DNA of 53,783 nucleotides from Bacteroidetes bacterium GWF2_35_48 (GTDB lineage: Bacteria > Bacteroidota > Bacteroidia > Bacteroidales > GWF2-35-48): assembly GCA_001769125.1 (NCBI GenBank), contig MEOG01000046.1, positions 109,625-163,407 of the forward strand, given 5' to 3'. Below are positions 1 through 10,300 of this stretch, piece after piece. Every line of letters begins with the position of its first letter. The first letter of the stretch is position 1. The notes beneath the pieces were generated by a model. It did not search any database. It worked only from the letters and a program-made list of their open reading frames with translations, and was not told the origin of the DNA. Both the position numbers and the translations under genes were made by a program.

Positions 1-1
1 T

Positions 2-2200
2 ACATTATTCTTTTGGGCTAATAATGGTATTAATGGTATTGAGCTTTGGAAAAGCGATGGAACCGAAGCAGGAACAGTTATGGTAAAAGATATATGTGCT
101 GGTTCTTGTAGCTCATTTGAACAGAATTACACTCCTTATTTTGCAAATGTAAACGGCATTTTATATTTTTCTGCAAATGATGGAATAAATGGGAAGGAAC
201 TTTGGAAAAGCGATGGTACTGAAACAGGGACTATAATGGTAATGGATATAAACCCTGGTTCAGCTTCCGCTTTACCAAGTAATTTTGCAAATGTCAATAA
301 TACATTATTTTTTAAAGCTAATGACGGGTTAAATGGCTATGAACTGTGGAAAAGCGATGGCACTGAATCTGGAACAGTTATGGTAAAAGATATCACCCCC
401 GGCATAAATTCATATACTCCAATGTATTTAGTAAATGTTAATGGCATTTTATTTTTTCAAGCTGAAAATGATAGCAGTTCTTCTGATTTATGGAAAAGCG
501 ACGGTACAGAAGCAGGTACTGTTATGGTTAAGCAACTAAATTCTAATTTAAGTTTGTTTACAGATGTCAATGGTATTTTATTTTTTAAAGTAGATAGTAG
601 TATATGGAAAAGCGATGGAACCGAAGCCGGAACCGTGTTGGTAAAAGACGGCTTAACTTCGATAAATATATTAAAAAATGTAAATGGCACTTTATTTTTT
701 CGGACAAATGATTGTTCCGCAGGTTATAAGCTATGGAAAAGCGATGGAACCAATGCAGGTACTGTTATGTTAGCAGCCTTCGGACCTTGTTCTCCTGTAA
801 CTAATAATATTACCCACTTTACCGTTGATGCCAATGGTAATATTTATTTTCAGGCCAATGATGGCATAAATGGAGAAGAACTTTGGAAAAGCGATGGTAC
901 CGAAGCTGGAACGGTTATGGTAAAAAATATTTATTATGCCACTTCCCCTGAATCAGATCCATACAGATTAACAGATGTCAACGGTACATTATTTTTTCAG
1001 GCAAATGATGGAATAAATGGCAAAGAGCTTTGGAAAAGCGATGGTTCAGAAACAGGTACTGTTTTAGTGAAAAATATATGTGCAGGTTCCTCTAATTCTA
1101 ACCTTGATTGGTTAACAAATGTTAATGGTACTTTATTTTTTCATGCAGTTAATGGAATACATGGGTCTGAACTGTGGAAAAGCGATGGTACAGATGCAGG
1201 GACTGTTATGGTTACAGATATTAATCCTGACTCTTCCGGTTCTTACCCTTCTCGTTTAACAAATGTAAATGGCACTTTATTTTTTACTGCTTATGACGGG
1301 ATAAATGGCTATGAACTTTGGAAAAGTGATGGGACAGAAGCTGGGACTATTATGGTAAAAGATATTGTACCAGGTACTGGTTCTTCTTATCCCGAACAAT
1401 TTATCGCAGTAAATGAAACATTATTCTTTATGGCAAATAACGGAATTAATGGTCTTGAATTATGGAAAAGTGATGGCACCGAAGCAGGAACAGTTATGGT
1501 AAAAGATATATGTGCCGGTTCTTGTAGCTCATTTGAACAGAGCTTCACTCAGCCTTTTGCAAATTTAAATGGTATTTTATTTTTTTCAGCTAATGATGGG
1601 ATAAACGGGAATGTTCTCTGGAAAAGCGATGGCACGGAAGCAGGGACTGTTATTGTAAAATATATCTCCTTTAGCAAAATGACAGCAGGTAATAATGTGT
1701 TATTTTTTAAGGCCATTGATGGAATACATGGGTCTGAACTGTGGCAAAGCGATGGTACAGATGCAGGGACTGTTATGGTTAAAGATATTAATCCTGGCTC
1801 TTCCAGTTCTTACACTAATGGAACCCTTTATCCTTTCAGTTGTGCTTTTAATGGTGCTATGTTTTTTCCTGCTACTGATGGGACAAATGGAGTTGAATTA
1901 TGGAAAAGCGATGGTACCGAAGCAGGTACGGCCATGGTTAAAGATATTTATTCTGGTTCTTCAAGCTCTTATCCAACCAATTTGACATTTGTAAATGATG
2001 TGCTATTTTTTACTGCTGATAATGGTACAAATGGCAGGGAGCTATGGAGAAGCGACGGAACTGAGGCAGGGACGGTTATGTTGGATGATATCAGGGTCGG
2101 GTCAAATAGTTCTAGTCCCTATTACTTAATTAACGTGAATGGAACTTTATTTTTTAATGCAGACGATGGTAAAAAAGGTAAAGAACTCTGGAAATATTTT
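2..2200 (+). repeat. tandem ELWxxDGT coding repeats (~15 copies, ~141-bp period)
   Basis: The DNA motif around tggaaaagcgatgg recurs about every 140 bp from base 48 to 2080. Most copies are diverged, but some blocks are nearly identical. The segment near 75-130 matches 1490-1550, and 1152-1244 matches 1719-1812, which points to segmental duplication or recombination inside the array. Confidence 0.9.
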
Positions 2201-4339
2201 CACTGTTATGGTACTCCATCTACTTTTACAGTATCTGCTTGCGATAGTTACACTTGGCTTAATGGAGTTACTTACACCTCAAGTACAAATACACCAACAT
2301 ATATATTATACGACGCATCTGGCTGCGATAGTGTCGTTACGTTGAATTTGACCATCCATAATTCAGACACTATAATTGATAGTCACACCGCTTGTGATTC
2401 TTATACATGGATTGATGGTATTACTTATACAACAAGTAACACGACTGCAACTTATATATTAACGAATGTGAATGGTTGTGATTCTGTGTATGCTCTCAAC
2501 CTTACGATTAATAATTCATTCACAGATACGGTTAATGTCGCAATTTGTGAAGGGGAAACCTTTGCATTACCAGATGGTACAATTGTTACAACTTCCGGAA
2601 CTTATACGTCACAGTTTATGAGCATTTTTGGCTGTGATAGCACAATTGTAACAGAACTTGTTGTAAATACATTGCCGATTATTTACTTTTCGGGACTTTC
2701 TGCTGAATATTGCAAGACAGACACGAATGTCTTGTTAATTGGCAATAATTCAACAGATGGTATTTTTACAGGAACCGGTTTGATTAGTGGAACTAATATT
2801 TTTAATCCTGTGAATGCATCTTTAGGCTCAAGTTTAATATCATATACATATACTGACAATAATGGCTGCACAAATACCTATTCACAGGCAGTCACTGTAA
2901 ACGAGGTCCCAGAGATTACTGTTTCAACTACCAATGCAAGTTGCGGTGAAGCTAATGGTACAGCTTCAATACAAGCTACGGGAGGTACAGCGCCTTATAC
3001 TTACTCCACAGGAAGTAGCACTTTGACGAATATCCCAGCCGGTTCATATAGCGTATTAGTAACTGATGTAAAAGGGTGTAAAGCAGATCAAACATATTTG
3101 ATTATTAACGATGGTGGTCCCCTTGTTACGATAACACAACAAAATAACCCTACCTGTAATGCATCATGCGATGGTTCAATAATCATTGATGTAACAGGTG
3201 GTAATCCACCTTATCTTTATAATTGGTCTAATGGCTCTACACAACAGAATCCAACTAATTTATGCAGTGGTGAAATCAGTGTAGAAGTACAAGATGGAAA
3301 TAATTGTATTACCGGAATTGTTGCAGATTTGGGCTTCACTCAACCATATCCAACTATTTACGGGAGAATAACCTATAGTGGTGGTGGCATAGATGGGCAG
3401 TATGCAACACTAAAAATTTACTCAATAACGCAGCAACAGGGAGGCGGCTACCAAGAGGTTGATGCAGAAACACAAATTGCTTCTGATGGTACATTTTTCA
3501 TATCCCAATTTTTTCCAGATAATTATGTTTTGAAAGTAATCCTAAATGGAGAAAATCCTGCCTACGAAAGTTTAGTAAGTAGTTATTATTCTACCATCGG
3601 TAATGCATATACATGGGAAATGGCTGATACTATTAACATGAGCTGTGGAATAAGTTTTGAGGCAAATATTACTATGTATGAATTATCTCCATTTATTCCG
3701 GGTAATGGCGTTATTAGTGGTTCAATTGTGTATGCTGAAACAAGTTCAAAAAATCAAAAAGGGATTTATATTAACCATAGCAAATCAACTGGTACACCAG
3801 TTACATTCACAGATATTTTTATACAATCAGTACCAATTAATTTACCCTTTTCAAATACATTTACCAATGAAAACGGCGAATACGAATTTGCAGAAATACC
3901 AGAAGGCATATATTCTTTAAAAGTTGAAATACCGGGCTTCCCGATGTTGTCAACATATGAAGTTACAATTAATGGATTAGATACAAGCTTTTCCGATCTT
4001 AACTTTTTTGTAGACACTCTATATGGTGGAGACATTTATACTTCCAGTATCAATAATTCAGGTGTAGAAAGCCCTGTTATATCCTTTTCCGTATTTTCGA
4101 ATCCTTATCGTGAATATACTAATATTATTTACAAGCTAAGTAATTCAAGTCATGTTACTTTGGAAGTTTATGATGTTATTGGTAATAAAGTAATAGTCCT
4201 CGCAGATGAACATCAAATTGTTGGTGAATACAATTATTTGTTAAATGCAAAAAAATTACAATTAAAATCAGGTTCTTACTTTGTTCAATTAATTTCTGGT
4301 ACTAATATTTATTTGAAGAAAATTATTCAGATTGAATAA
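2..4339 (+). CDS. ELWxxDGT-repeat surface protein with T9SS type A sorting domain (5' end outside window)
   Basis: The reading frame is open to base 2, upstream of the first ATG at 80, and already encodes the repeat, so the start lies left of the window. The first ~730 residues hold about 15 copies of a ~47-residue unit centred on ELWKSDGTEAGT, each followed by a VMVKDI-type strand and a NGTLFF strand; the last copy is degenerate. Next come two or three units with a CDSYTW...GCDSV signature, two SprB-like units (GGTAPYTY, GGNPPYLYNWSNGS) and a carboxypeptidase-regulatory-like beta domain. The final ~85 residues (SNPY... EVYDVIGNKV... GSYFVQLISG) are a type A T9SS sorting domain. Known for the family: such proteins are exported across the outer membrane and anchored or released. 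Inferred role: a secreted or surface-attached repeat protein, possibly an adhesin. The ligand is unknown. Confidence 0.9.
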   Translation, partial: TLFFWANNGINGIELWKSDGTEAGTVMVKDICAGSCSSFEQNYTPYFANVNGILYFSANDGINGKELWKSDGTETGTIMVMDINPGSASALPSNFANVNNTLFFKANDGLNGYELWKSDGTESGTVMVKDITPGINSYTPMYLVNVNGILFFQAENDSSSSDLWKSDGTEAGTVMVKQLNSNLSLFTDVNGILFFKVDSSIWKSDGTEAGTVLVKDGLTSINILKNVNGTLFFRTNDCSAGYKLWKSDGTNAGTVMLAAFGPCSPVTNNITHFTVDANGNIYFQANDGINGEELWKSDGTEAGTVMVKNIYYATSPESDPYRLTDVNGTLFFQANDGINGKELWKSDGSETGTVLVKNICAGSSNSNLDWLTNVNGTLFFHAVNGIHGSELWKSDGTDAGTVMVTDINPDSSGSYPSRLTNVNGTLFFTAYDGINGYELWKSDGTEAGTIMVKDIVPGTGSSYPEQFIAVNETLFFMANNGINGLELWKSDGTEAGTVMVKDICAGSCSSFEQSFTQPFANLNGILFFSANDGINGNVLWKSDGTEAGTVIVKYISFSKMTAGNNVLFFKAIDGIHGSELWQSDGTDAGTVMVKDINPGSSSSYTNGTLYPFSCAFNGAMFFPATDGTNGVELWKSDGTEAGTAMVKDIYSGSSSSYPTNLTFVNDVLFFTADNGTNGRELWRSDGTEAGTVMLDDIRVGSNSSSPYYLINVNGTLFFNADDGKKGKELWKYFHCYGTPSTFTVSACDSYTWLNGVTYTSSTNTPTYILYDASGCDSVVTLNLTIHNSDTIIDSHTACDSYTWIDGITYTTSNTTATYILTNVNGCDSVYALNLTINNSFTDTVNVAICEGETFALPDGTIVTTSGTYTSQFMSIFGCDSTIVTELVVNTLPIIYFSGLSAEYCKTDTNVLLIGNNSTDGIFTGTGLISGTNIFNPVNASLGSSLISYTYTDNNGCTNTYSQAVTVNEVPEITVSTTNASCGEANGTASIQATGGTAPYTYSTGSSTLTNIPAGSYSVLVTDVKGCKADQTYLIINDGGPLVTITQQNNPTCNASCDGSIIIDVTGGNPPYLYNWSNGSTQQNPTNLCSGEISVEVQDGNNCITGIVADLGFTQPYPTIYGRITYSGGGIDGQYATLKIYSITQQQGGGYQEVDAETQIASDGTFFISQFFPDNYVLKVILNGENPAYESLVSSYYSTIGNAYTWEMADTINMSCGISFEANITMYELSPFIPGNGVISGSIVYAETSSKNQKGIYINHSKSTGTPVTFTDIFIQSVPINLPFSNTFTNENGEYEFAEIPEGIYSLKVEIPGFPMLSTYEVTINGLDTSFSDLNFFVDTLYGGDIYTSSINNSGVESPVISFSVFSNPYREYTNIIYKLSNSSHVTLEVYDVIGNKVIVLADEHQIVGEYNYLLNAKKLQLKSGSYFVQLISGTNIYLKKIIQIE

Positions 4340-4415
4340 TCTTTGAGAGAGCATTATAGTATGTGATAGCCTCTGTGCTTGCAAAGAAAATGCTGTCGAT
4401 TGCGCCCACCACAAG

Positions 4416-4553
4416 CTCGGATTTAGTCCAAACCTGAGCTGTCGATGTGCAATCCGAGAATATAATTCTTTCCTGTCTTCGCGGTGCAAAGATGTTCCAC
4501 ATCTTGACACATTGCAACTATTCGCTATAAGGATTAAAGATGTGAAACGTCTT
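4416..4553. repeat. cluster of intergenic inverted repeats
   Basis: The 285-bp gap between 4339 and 4625 holds three palindromes. CTCGGATT (4416-4423) pairs with AATCCGAG (4451-4458). AAGATGT-TCC-ACATCTT at 4489-4505 is perfect. AAGATGT-GAA-ACGTCTT at 4537-4553 has one mismatch. The segment looks richer in GC than its flanks. It may be REP-like elements or operators for the downstream caspase gene; the sequence does not decide between them. Confidence 0.5.
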
Positions 4554-4579
4554 AGTATATAAGAAATTATCAATATACT

Positions 4580-4610
4580 TTTGTAACATAATTAAAAAAT
4601 ATTTACTTTG
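4580..4610 (+). promoter_or_regulatory. Bacteroidota-type promoter of the WD40-caspase gene
   Basis: TTTG at 4580-4583, a 19-nt spacer and TTACTTTG at 4603-4610 match the TTTG-N19-TAnnTTTG pattern with one mismatch. Transcription would start close to the ATG at 4625, giving a very short leader. Confidence 0.45.
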
Positions 4611-4624
4611 AAAAAAAAACAACA

Positions 4625-7123
4625 ATGAAAAAACTATCATTTCTTATCATCACACTTTTTATCGCGTGTACCATTAATGCGCAGAAACTTTTAAAAAGCA
4701 TTGCAAAAGCTCATGAAGGCTCAATAAATGCAGTGGCAATAAATAGCGACGGAAAAAATGTGATATCCGGTGGGTCTGATAAAAGAACACATCTTTGGGA
4801 TATAAAAACCGGAGAGAAAGTAAAATCATTCGGAAGCCATGCAGATAAAATAACAGGCCTTGCTTATAATTCCAGTTATAAAACATTCATTACAGCCAGC
4901 AGTGATATGAAAATCATCGTGTGGGGCGCAGACGACGGGAAGCCGAAAGGAATAATAAAAGGAATTACTGCACCGGTAACATCTGTCGCAATTAACCCAA
5001 TTAATGAAAATATTGCCTGTGGAACAGGAACAGAAATTAAAATTTTTGATGAAAAGTACAGGCTTCTTGCAACGCTGCAAGGGCATGGCAAAACAGTTAA
5101 TTCTATTGCGTTCGGACCTGATGGAAAAATGATTGTATCGGGTGGAGCAGATAACACCATTCGTACTTGGGATGCATCTTCGGGACAACTTCTAAATACA
5201 ATAAATGCTGATCAAAAAGATGTATTGTCTGTATGCTTTAGTTCAGATGGGAAACATTTAGGAAGTGCCGGAGCTAATGGTTCTGTAAAAATGTGGAGCG
5301 CACAATCAGGTAATTTAGTTGCTGAATTTAAAGATTATAAAGCAGCTGTCAGAACTGTTGTTTTTTCACCGGATGCCCGCTATATTGCTGCTGCTGGAGA
5401 AGGGAACAATGTTATTATCTGGGAAACAGAAAATATGCAATTAGTTGAAAATTTTCCTGCAAACGATAAAGGAGTTAATGCAATTGCATTCAGCGATAAC
5501 GGCAGTACATTTGTGGCTGTTGGAAATGATGCTGCTATTAAAATTTGGGACATCGGAAAATTAAATATCGGAAAAAAGAAATTTATAAAAGAAGATGCGC
5601 AACCAGACCTGGTTTGTACTCCCGCAATTCTTATTGATGATAATGACAATGGCATTATTGAAACAAATGAAAGCGCATCCATTACTTTTAATTTACAAAA
5701 CAATGGAGAAGGACAAGCTTATGATGTTGTTGCAAATATTTCTTTAGAAAATCCTGTTAAAGGTTTGCTTGTGGATAAACAATATAAAATTGGAAATATA
5801 GGTAGCTTAAAGTCCATCAAAGTTTCTATTCCGGTTAAAACCACAGAAGAATTAGAAACTATAAAAGGAAAATTTAAAATTAATTTTACGGAAGCAAATG
5901 GGTATAAAATAAATCCGTTTGATATGGCTTTTCAAACAAAAGGAGCAGCTTCTACATTTATTATGATTACACGCTTTGACTACACTTCTCCAACCGGAAA
6001 ATGTGAAAAAGGAAAACCCATTACATTAAATCTTGTATATCAAAACACAACAAATGCTGAAGCCAAAAACATTAAAATAAATTATATTCTTCCCGAAGAT
6101 GTTATTGCTGTTGATAAACTTTCCGAAAACTTAGGCGATTTCAAAGCCAATGAAGCTAAAGAAGGAAGTGTGCAATTTATTGCTAACGACAACTACGGAG
6201 AACCCAAAATTCGTGTTAAAGTGAAAATTGATGGAGCAGCGTTTACCAATGCCGATGATATTGATTTATCAATTACTATGAATGAAAAATTACCTGTAAA
6301 CATTGGCTCATCAGAACTTATTGCAGAGGATCAGACCTTATATCGTGGCGACCCGTTGAAAGGCTTGAATCTTTCTACTGCAAAAAAAGAAATGGAAATC
6401 GGAAATTATTATGCACTAATTGTAGGAGTAGATAAATATTCAAACCCATGGACACCTTTAAAAAATGCAGTGAAAGATGCAAAAGCAGTTGAAGCAATAT
6501 TAAAACAAAAATATAAATTCGATAAATTTATAACCCTGTATGACGAACAGGCAAGCCGTCAGGAGATAATAGACAAATTTGAATGGCTGCTTGCAAATGC
6601 TAAAGATAAAGATAATGTTTTTATTTATTACTCCGGACATGGCGAATACAAAGAAGCCCTAAATAAAGGATACTGGGTACCTGTAGATTCTAAAACAAAT
6701 TCAACTTCGAATTATATTTCTAATTCTGATATTCAAACCTTCCTTGCAGGAATCAAATCCAAACATACCTTACTTGTTTCAGACGCTTGTTTCAGTGGCG
6801 ATATCTTCAGAGGAAAAACTGAATATCTACCTTATGAAAATTCAGAAAAATATTACAAAAAGGTACACGGACTCTCATCTCGCCAGGCGATTTCTTCGGG
6901 CGGTATAGAACCTGTAATGGACGGTGGTAGCGACGGACATTCTATCTTCTGCTATTATCTTTTGAAAGTATTGCGTACAAATACAAATAAATATTTTGAT
7001 GCCGGGCAATTGTTTTCTGAAATAAAAATTCCAATTGTAAATAATTCAAACCAGACACCAAACTTCAGTCCTATTAAAAATACAGGTGATGAGGGTGGGC
7101 AATTTATTTTTATAAAAAAATAA
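4625..7123 (+). CDS. exported WD40-repeat / caspase-like (peptidase C14) protein
   Basis: This 832-residue protein starts with a signal peptide (MKKLSFLIITLFIACTINAQ), so it should leave the cytoplasm. Residues ~27-325 contain seven WD40 units, each ending in a W/F-D or W-like position (HLWDIKTG, RTWDASSG, KIWDIGKL), enough for a closed seven-bladed propeller. Two CARDB/Ig-like beta domains follow (~335-550; DNDNGIIETNESASI is typical). Residues ~590-830 form a caspase fold: YYALIVGVDKY strand, catalytic His672 in YSGHG and Cys722 in DACFSG. Both catalytic residues are present. There is no T9SS tail, so the product may be periplasmic or lipid-free envelope-associated. Substrate and trigger are unknown; caspase relatives usually cut after Arg/Lys. 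A terminator follows directly, so the gene is probably monocistronic. Confidence 0.88.
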   Translation: MKKLSFLIITLFIACTINAQKLLKSIAKAHEGSINAVAINSDGKNVISGGSDKRTHLWDIKTGEKVKSFGSHADKITGLAYNSSYKTFITASSDMKIIVWGADDGKPKGIIKGITAPVTSVAINPINENIACGTGTEIKIFDEKYRLLATLQGHGKTVNSIAFGPDGKMIVSGGADNTIRTWDASSGQLLNTINADQKDVLSVCFSSDGKHLGSAGANGSVKMWSAQSGNLVAEFKDYKAAVRTVVFSPDARYIAAAGEGNNVIIWETENMQLVENFPANDKGVNAIAFSDNGSTFVAVGNDAAIKIWDIGKLNIGKKKFIKEDAQPDLVCTPAILIDDNDNGIIETNESASITFNLQNNGEGQAYDVVANISLENPVKGLLVDKQYKIGNIGSLKSIKVSIPVKTTEELETIKGKFKINFTEANGYKINPFDMAFQTKGAASTFIMITRFDYTSPTGKCEKGKPITLNLVYQNTTNAEAKNIKINYILPEDVIAVDKLSENLGDFKANEAKEGSVQFIANDNYGEPKIRVKVKIDGAAFTNADDIDLSITMNEKLPVNIGSSELIAEDQTLYRGDPLKGLNLSTAKKEMEIGNYYALIVGVDKYSNPWTPLKNAVKDAKAVEAILKQKYKFDKFITLYDEQASRQEIIDKFEWLLANAKDKDNVFIYYSGHGEYKEALNKGYWVPVDSKTNSTSNYISNSDIQTFLAGIKSKHTLLVSDACFSGDIFRGKTEYLPYENSEKYYKKVHGLSSRQAISSGGIEPVMDGGSDGHSIFCYYLLKVLRTNTNKYFDAGQLFSEIKIPIVNNSNQTPNFSPIKNTGDEGGQFIFIKK

Positions 7124-7129
7124 TAAATC

Positions 7130-7160
7130 AAAAAACCGGAAAAACAATTTCCGGTTTTTT
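7130..7160 (+). terminator. rho-independent terminator of the WD40-caspase gene
   Basis: AAAAAACCGGAAA, a 5-nt loop and TTTCCGGTTTTTT form a perfect 13-bp stem ending in a T-run, 7 nt after the stop codon. Confidence 0.9.
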
Positions 7161-7185
7161 ATTTAATTCATTATTGTAGTTTTTA

Positions 7186-7335
7186 TTTGCAATACACTAT
7201 TGTCCGATAAATAAACAGGGTGCTCCTATGGAGTTCCTTAATTTTAAGTCCCAGAGCGCCCTGTTATCAAAATGAGTTATAGTGACATATTTAACGTGAA
7301 TGATAAATTTTTATCGGACAACAATGTTTGCAATA
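7186..7335. mobile_element. 132-bp MITE with 9-bp target-site duplication
   Basis: The element spans 7195-7326. Its ends are imperfect inverted repeats, CACTATTGTCCGATAAA on the left and the complement of CATTGTTGTCCGATAAA on the right (15 of 17 match). It is flanked by the direct repeat TTTGCAATA at 7186-7194 and 7327-7335. Inside, AACAGGGTGCTC (7214-7225) pairs with GAGCGCCCTGTT (7254-7265), one mismatch. There is no ORF. The size and 9-bp duplication suggest mobilisation by an IS4-like transposase encoded elsewhere (inference). It lies 29 bp upstream of the next start codon. Confidence 0.75.
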
Positions 7336-7354
7336 CTTGCTTTTTTAAACTTTA

Positions 7355-10300
7355 ATGGCAATAAAAAACATACATATAATACTTTTTGTTTTTCTGATGC
7401 TTTTTCAAGTTTCCGTTTTTGCAGATGGAACAAAAACGCTGCAAGCCTCCGATACTTCAGAAAATCGCATGCAGCTTATGCCTTATTTCAGTTGGTTTGC
7501 CATGTACGATTGCCCCGACGATTACCGCTTGAATATTCATGTGAAAGAAGCAGGTGAAAAAATTTATCTGGGATTTGGAAATATTAACGATAATAGCGGA
7601 AACCTGAAACATGATGTATTTTTCAGAATAAAAGATCCACTTGGAAATGTTGTATTCGGTCCCGATACCATTCCCTATTCGGGCGCAGGATTTATAAATT
7701 CTTTTCAGGAAGCTGTAAGCGGTCCACAAAACATCAATCCGGCAGGCTATGTTCCCCTTATTTTTGAACCGGCAACATCCGGAGATTTTATTGTTGAATT
7801 TTCTTTTGCAAGAACAGGCGGCGCTCTTGTTGTTAAAACACCTGAAGAACAAATATACCAGATAGGCTATGGATTATTTGGTCCGGCTTTTACAGATTCA
7901 CTTATTTGCGCTGATGTAGCATATATTCCCGACAGCAGTTCATTGTTTACTGGTTGCTCCGGTTATCTCCCGTCTTCTTTTGCAGGAAAAATTGCGCTTA
8001 TTGACAGAGGTTCCTGTTTCTTCTCAACAAAAGTTCTGAAAGCGCAAGAAGCAGGAGCTGTTGCGGTAATCGTGGTAAATAATAATCCCAACGAAGGCGT
8101 TATGTCCATGTCTTCTGGCGACAGTATAACAGCATCTTTAATCACGATTCCTTCTTGTTTCATAACATGGGGAAACGGTCAGGATATTAAACAATGGCTT
8201 CAGCAGGGCGATGTTCATGTTTGTTTCGGAGATTCCAGCTATGGAGTTGAACGCCGGATGTTCAGGTATTTCGATGTTTCCGTAAGTAATGCAACCGGAG
8301 AAATAATTGATGGTCGTTTATGGTCAAAAGCCTGGCAGCTTTCAACCGTCCCTTTTGAAGGCTCTCCGGATCCTTTTGCCGACCCCTTTATTGGAAAAGT
8401 ATTTGTCTACACAGTGGACAGCATGGTTACATCTTTTGATTTTAATGGAATGAAACCCTTTGTATTTACAATGTCTGCAAATAGTAATGGCTGTTTTGCC
8501 ACAGGCGATCTTGTGAATGACAGAAAATCTACAGGGGGTCTCCATATTCTTCCTCAGTTTAAAATATTTCTCTCTCCTCCGGATTCTGTTGTTTTTCCGA
8601 CAGGATCAACAGGTAAACTAATTGAACCTATCAGCATTACTAATTGCCCACCGGGTCCTTATTGCGTAAAAATTAATGTTACAAAACGCGGTCGTGCACG
8701 ACTTCGTATTGACCTTGACAATACTCCCGGTTACCAGCCACAAGGTGAAGATGTGGAAATAATAAGCTACATTACCGAAGGTGAAAATTGTCTGTTCTGG
8801 GATGGAAAAAGTTATACCGGAAATTCGATTCCCACACCAGCTAATCTGAACATTCAATTGCAATATTTAAGCGGAGAAACGCATACGCCTCTGTTTGACA
8901 TTGAATCAAACGATTCCGGATTTGTAATTACTGTTGAACGCCCCTTTAATCCATATTACACTCCTTCTCAATTTTGGGACGATACAAATATTCCTGATGG
9001 CACTTCTGAACTTAATGGCTGCACGGGCACTTCAGGAGGTTGTCACGCATGGAATGACTCAATAAATTGCAGTGGCAGCATGCCTTGTTCGCTGGGCGAT
9101 CAAAAAACAATTAATACCTGGTGGTATGCAAGCATGCTCGATACATCATTTGTTATTCATTTTGATTTCCTGAAAACGAATATTGGTATACAAAATGTAT
9201 CATGCTTCGGGCTTAATGATGCCAGCATAGAAATTGTTCCATCTGGGGGAGCAATTCCATATTCTATAAGCTGGGTAAATTTTTCTTATGATAACCTTTT
9301 CGCAATTGATAGCTTAATTGCCGGATGGTATGCCTTTTCTGTAAGCGATGATTTCAATTGTTCGGTTTCAGATTCTGTGTTTATAAGCCAACCTGAAGAA
9401 TTAATTATTAATATTGATTCTTCTATTAATAATCTCTGTTATTACGACAGTCTGGGTCAGATATTCGTTTCTGCAAGCGGGGGAACAATTCCTTATACTT
9501 ATTTTACATCAGAAACATCTTCTGTAACCGGAATATTTTCAAACCTTCCTGCCGGAACTTTTACCCTGTTGATTCATGATCAGAATAATTGTAAAGACAG
9601 CACTGTTGTTGAAATTACGAGCCCACCGGAGATTATAACTATAATAGATTCTATAATTACACCGAAATGTTTTGGAGACACGAACGGAGCAATATACACG
9701 AGTACAAGCGGCGGAATCGGTATTTTGCAGTTTCAGTGGAATACGAACAACACAACAGAAAACATTAACAATCTTTTACCCGGAACATTCTATCTGACAA
9801 CAACAGATGAAAATAATTGTAAAAAAATATCTGAAATAACGATTCCCGCTGTTGAAGAGCTTTCTATTACAATAGATTCAATTGCGCATAATAAATGCAA
9901 CAAAATAACCGGTGGAATATATACAAGCACTGCAGGAGGAACAGCGCCTTTTTCTTACAACTGGACAAATTCTGTTTCACATATAGATGATGCTACCGGG
10001 CTGATTGCAGGTTATTATTCACTCACTGTTACTGACAGTTATTCATGTATTGCAGACACGGAAAATATTAGAATTTTGCAGTACTATCAGGAATTATCAG
10101 ACATTAAAACAACCATTGAAAAATCGTGCAAAGGACAATGTACAGGTCAATCGAAGGTATTAATAACCGGAGGCATTGCGCCCTTTAATGTGCAATGGAG
10201 CAACGGCAATACAGGAATTAACGCAAACGCTCTTTGCCCCGGAAATTATTCTGTTTCTGTAACGGATAGAAACGAATGTATTGATTCTGCATCTGTAAGC

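Noticed and set aside
4289-4573. Minus-strand ORFs in the gap after the ELWxxDGT gene
   Set aside because: They overlap the palindrome cluster and the end of the neighbouring gene, and have no recognisable domain.
7300-7557. 85-residue ORF overlapping the start of the PA-domain gene
   Set aside because: It begins inside the MITE end and is out of frame with the long signal-peptide-bearing gene.
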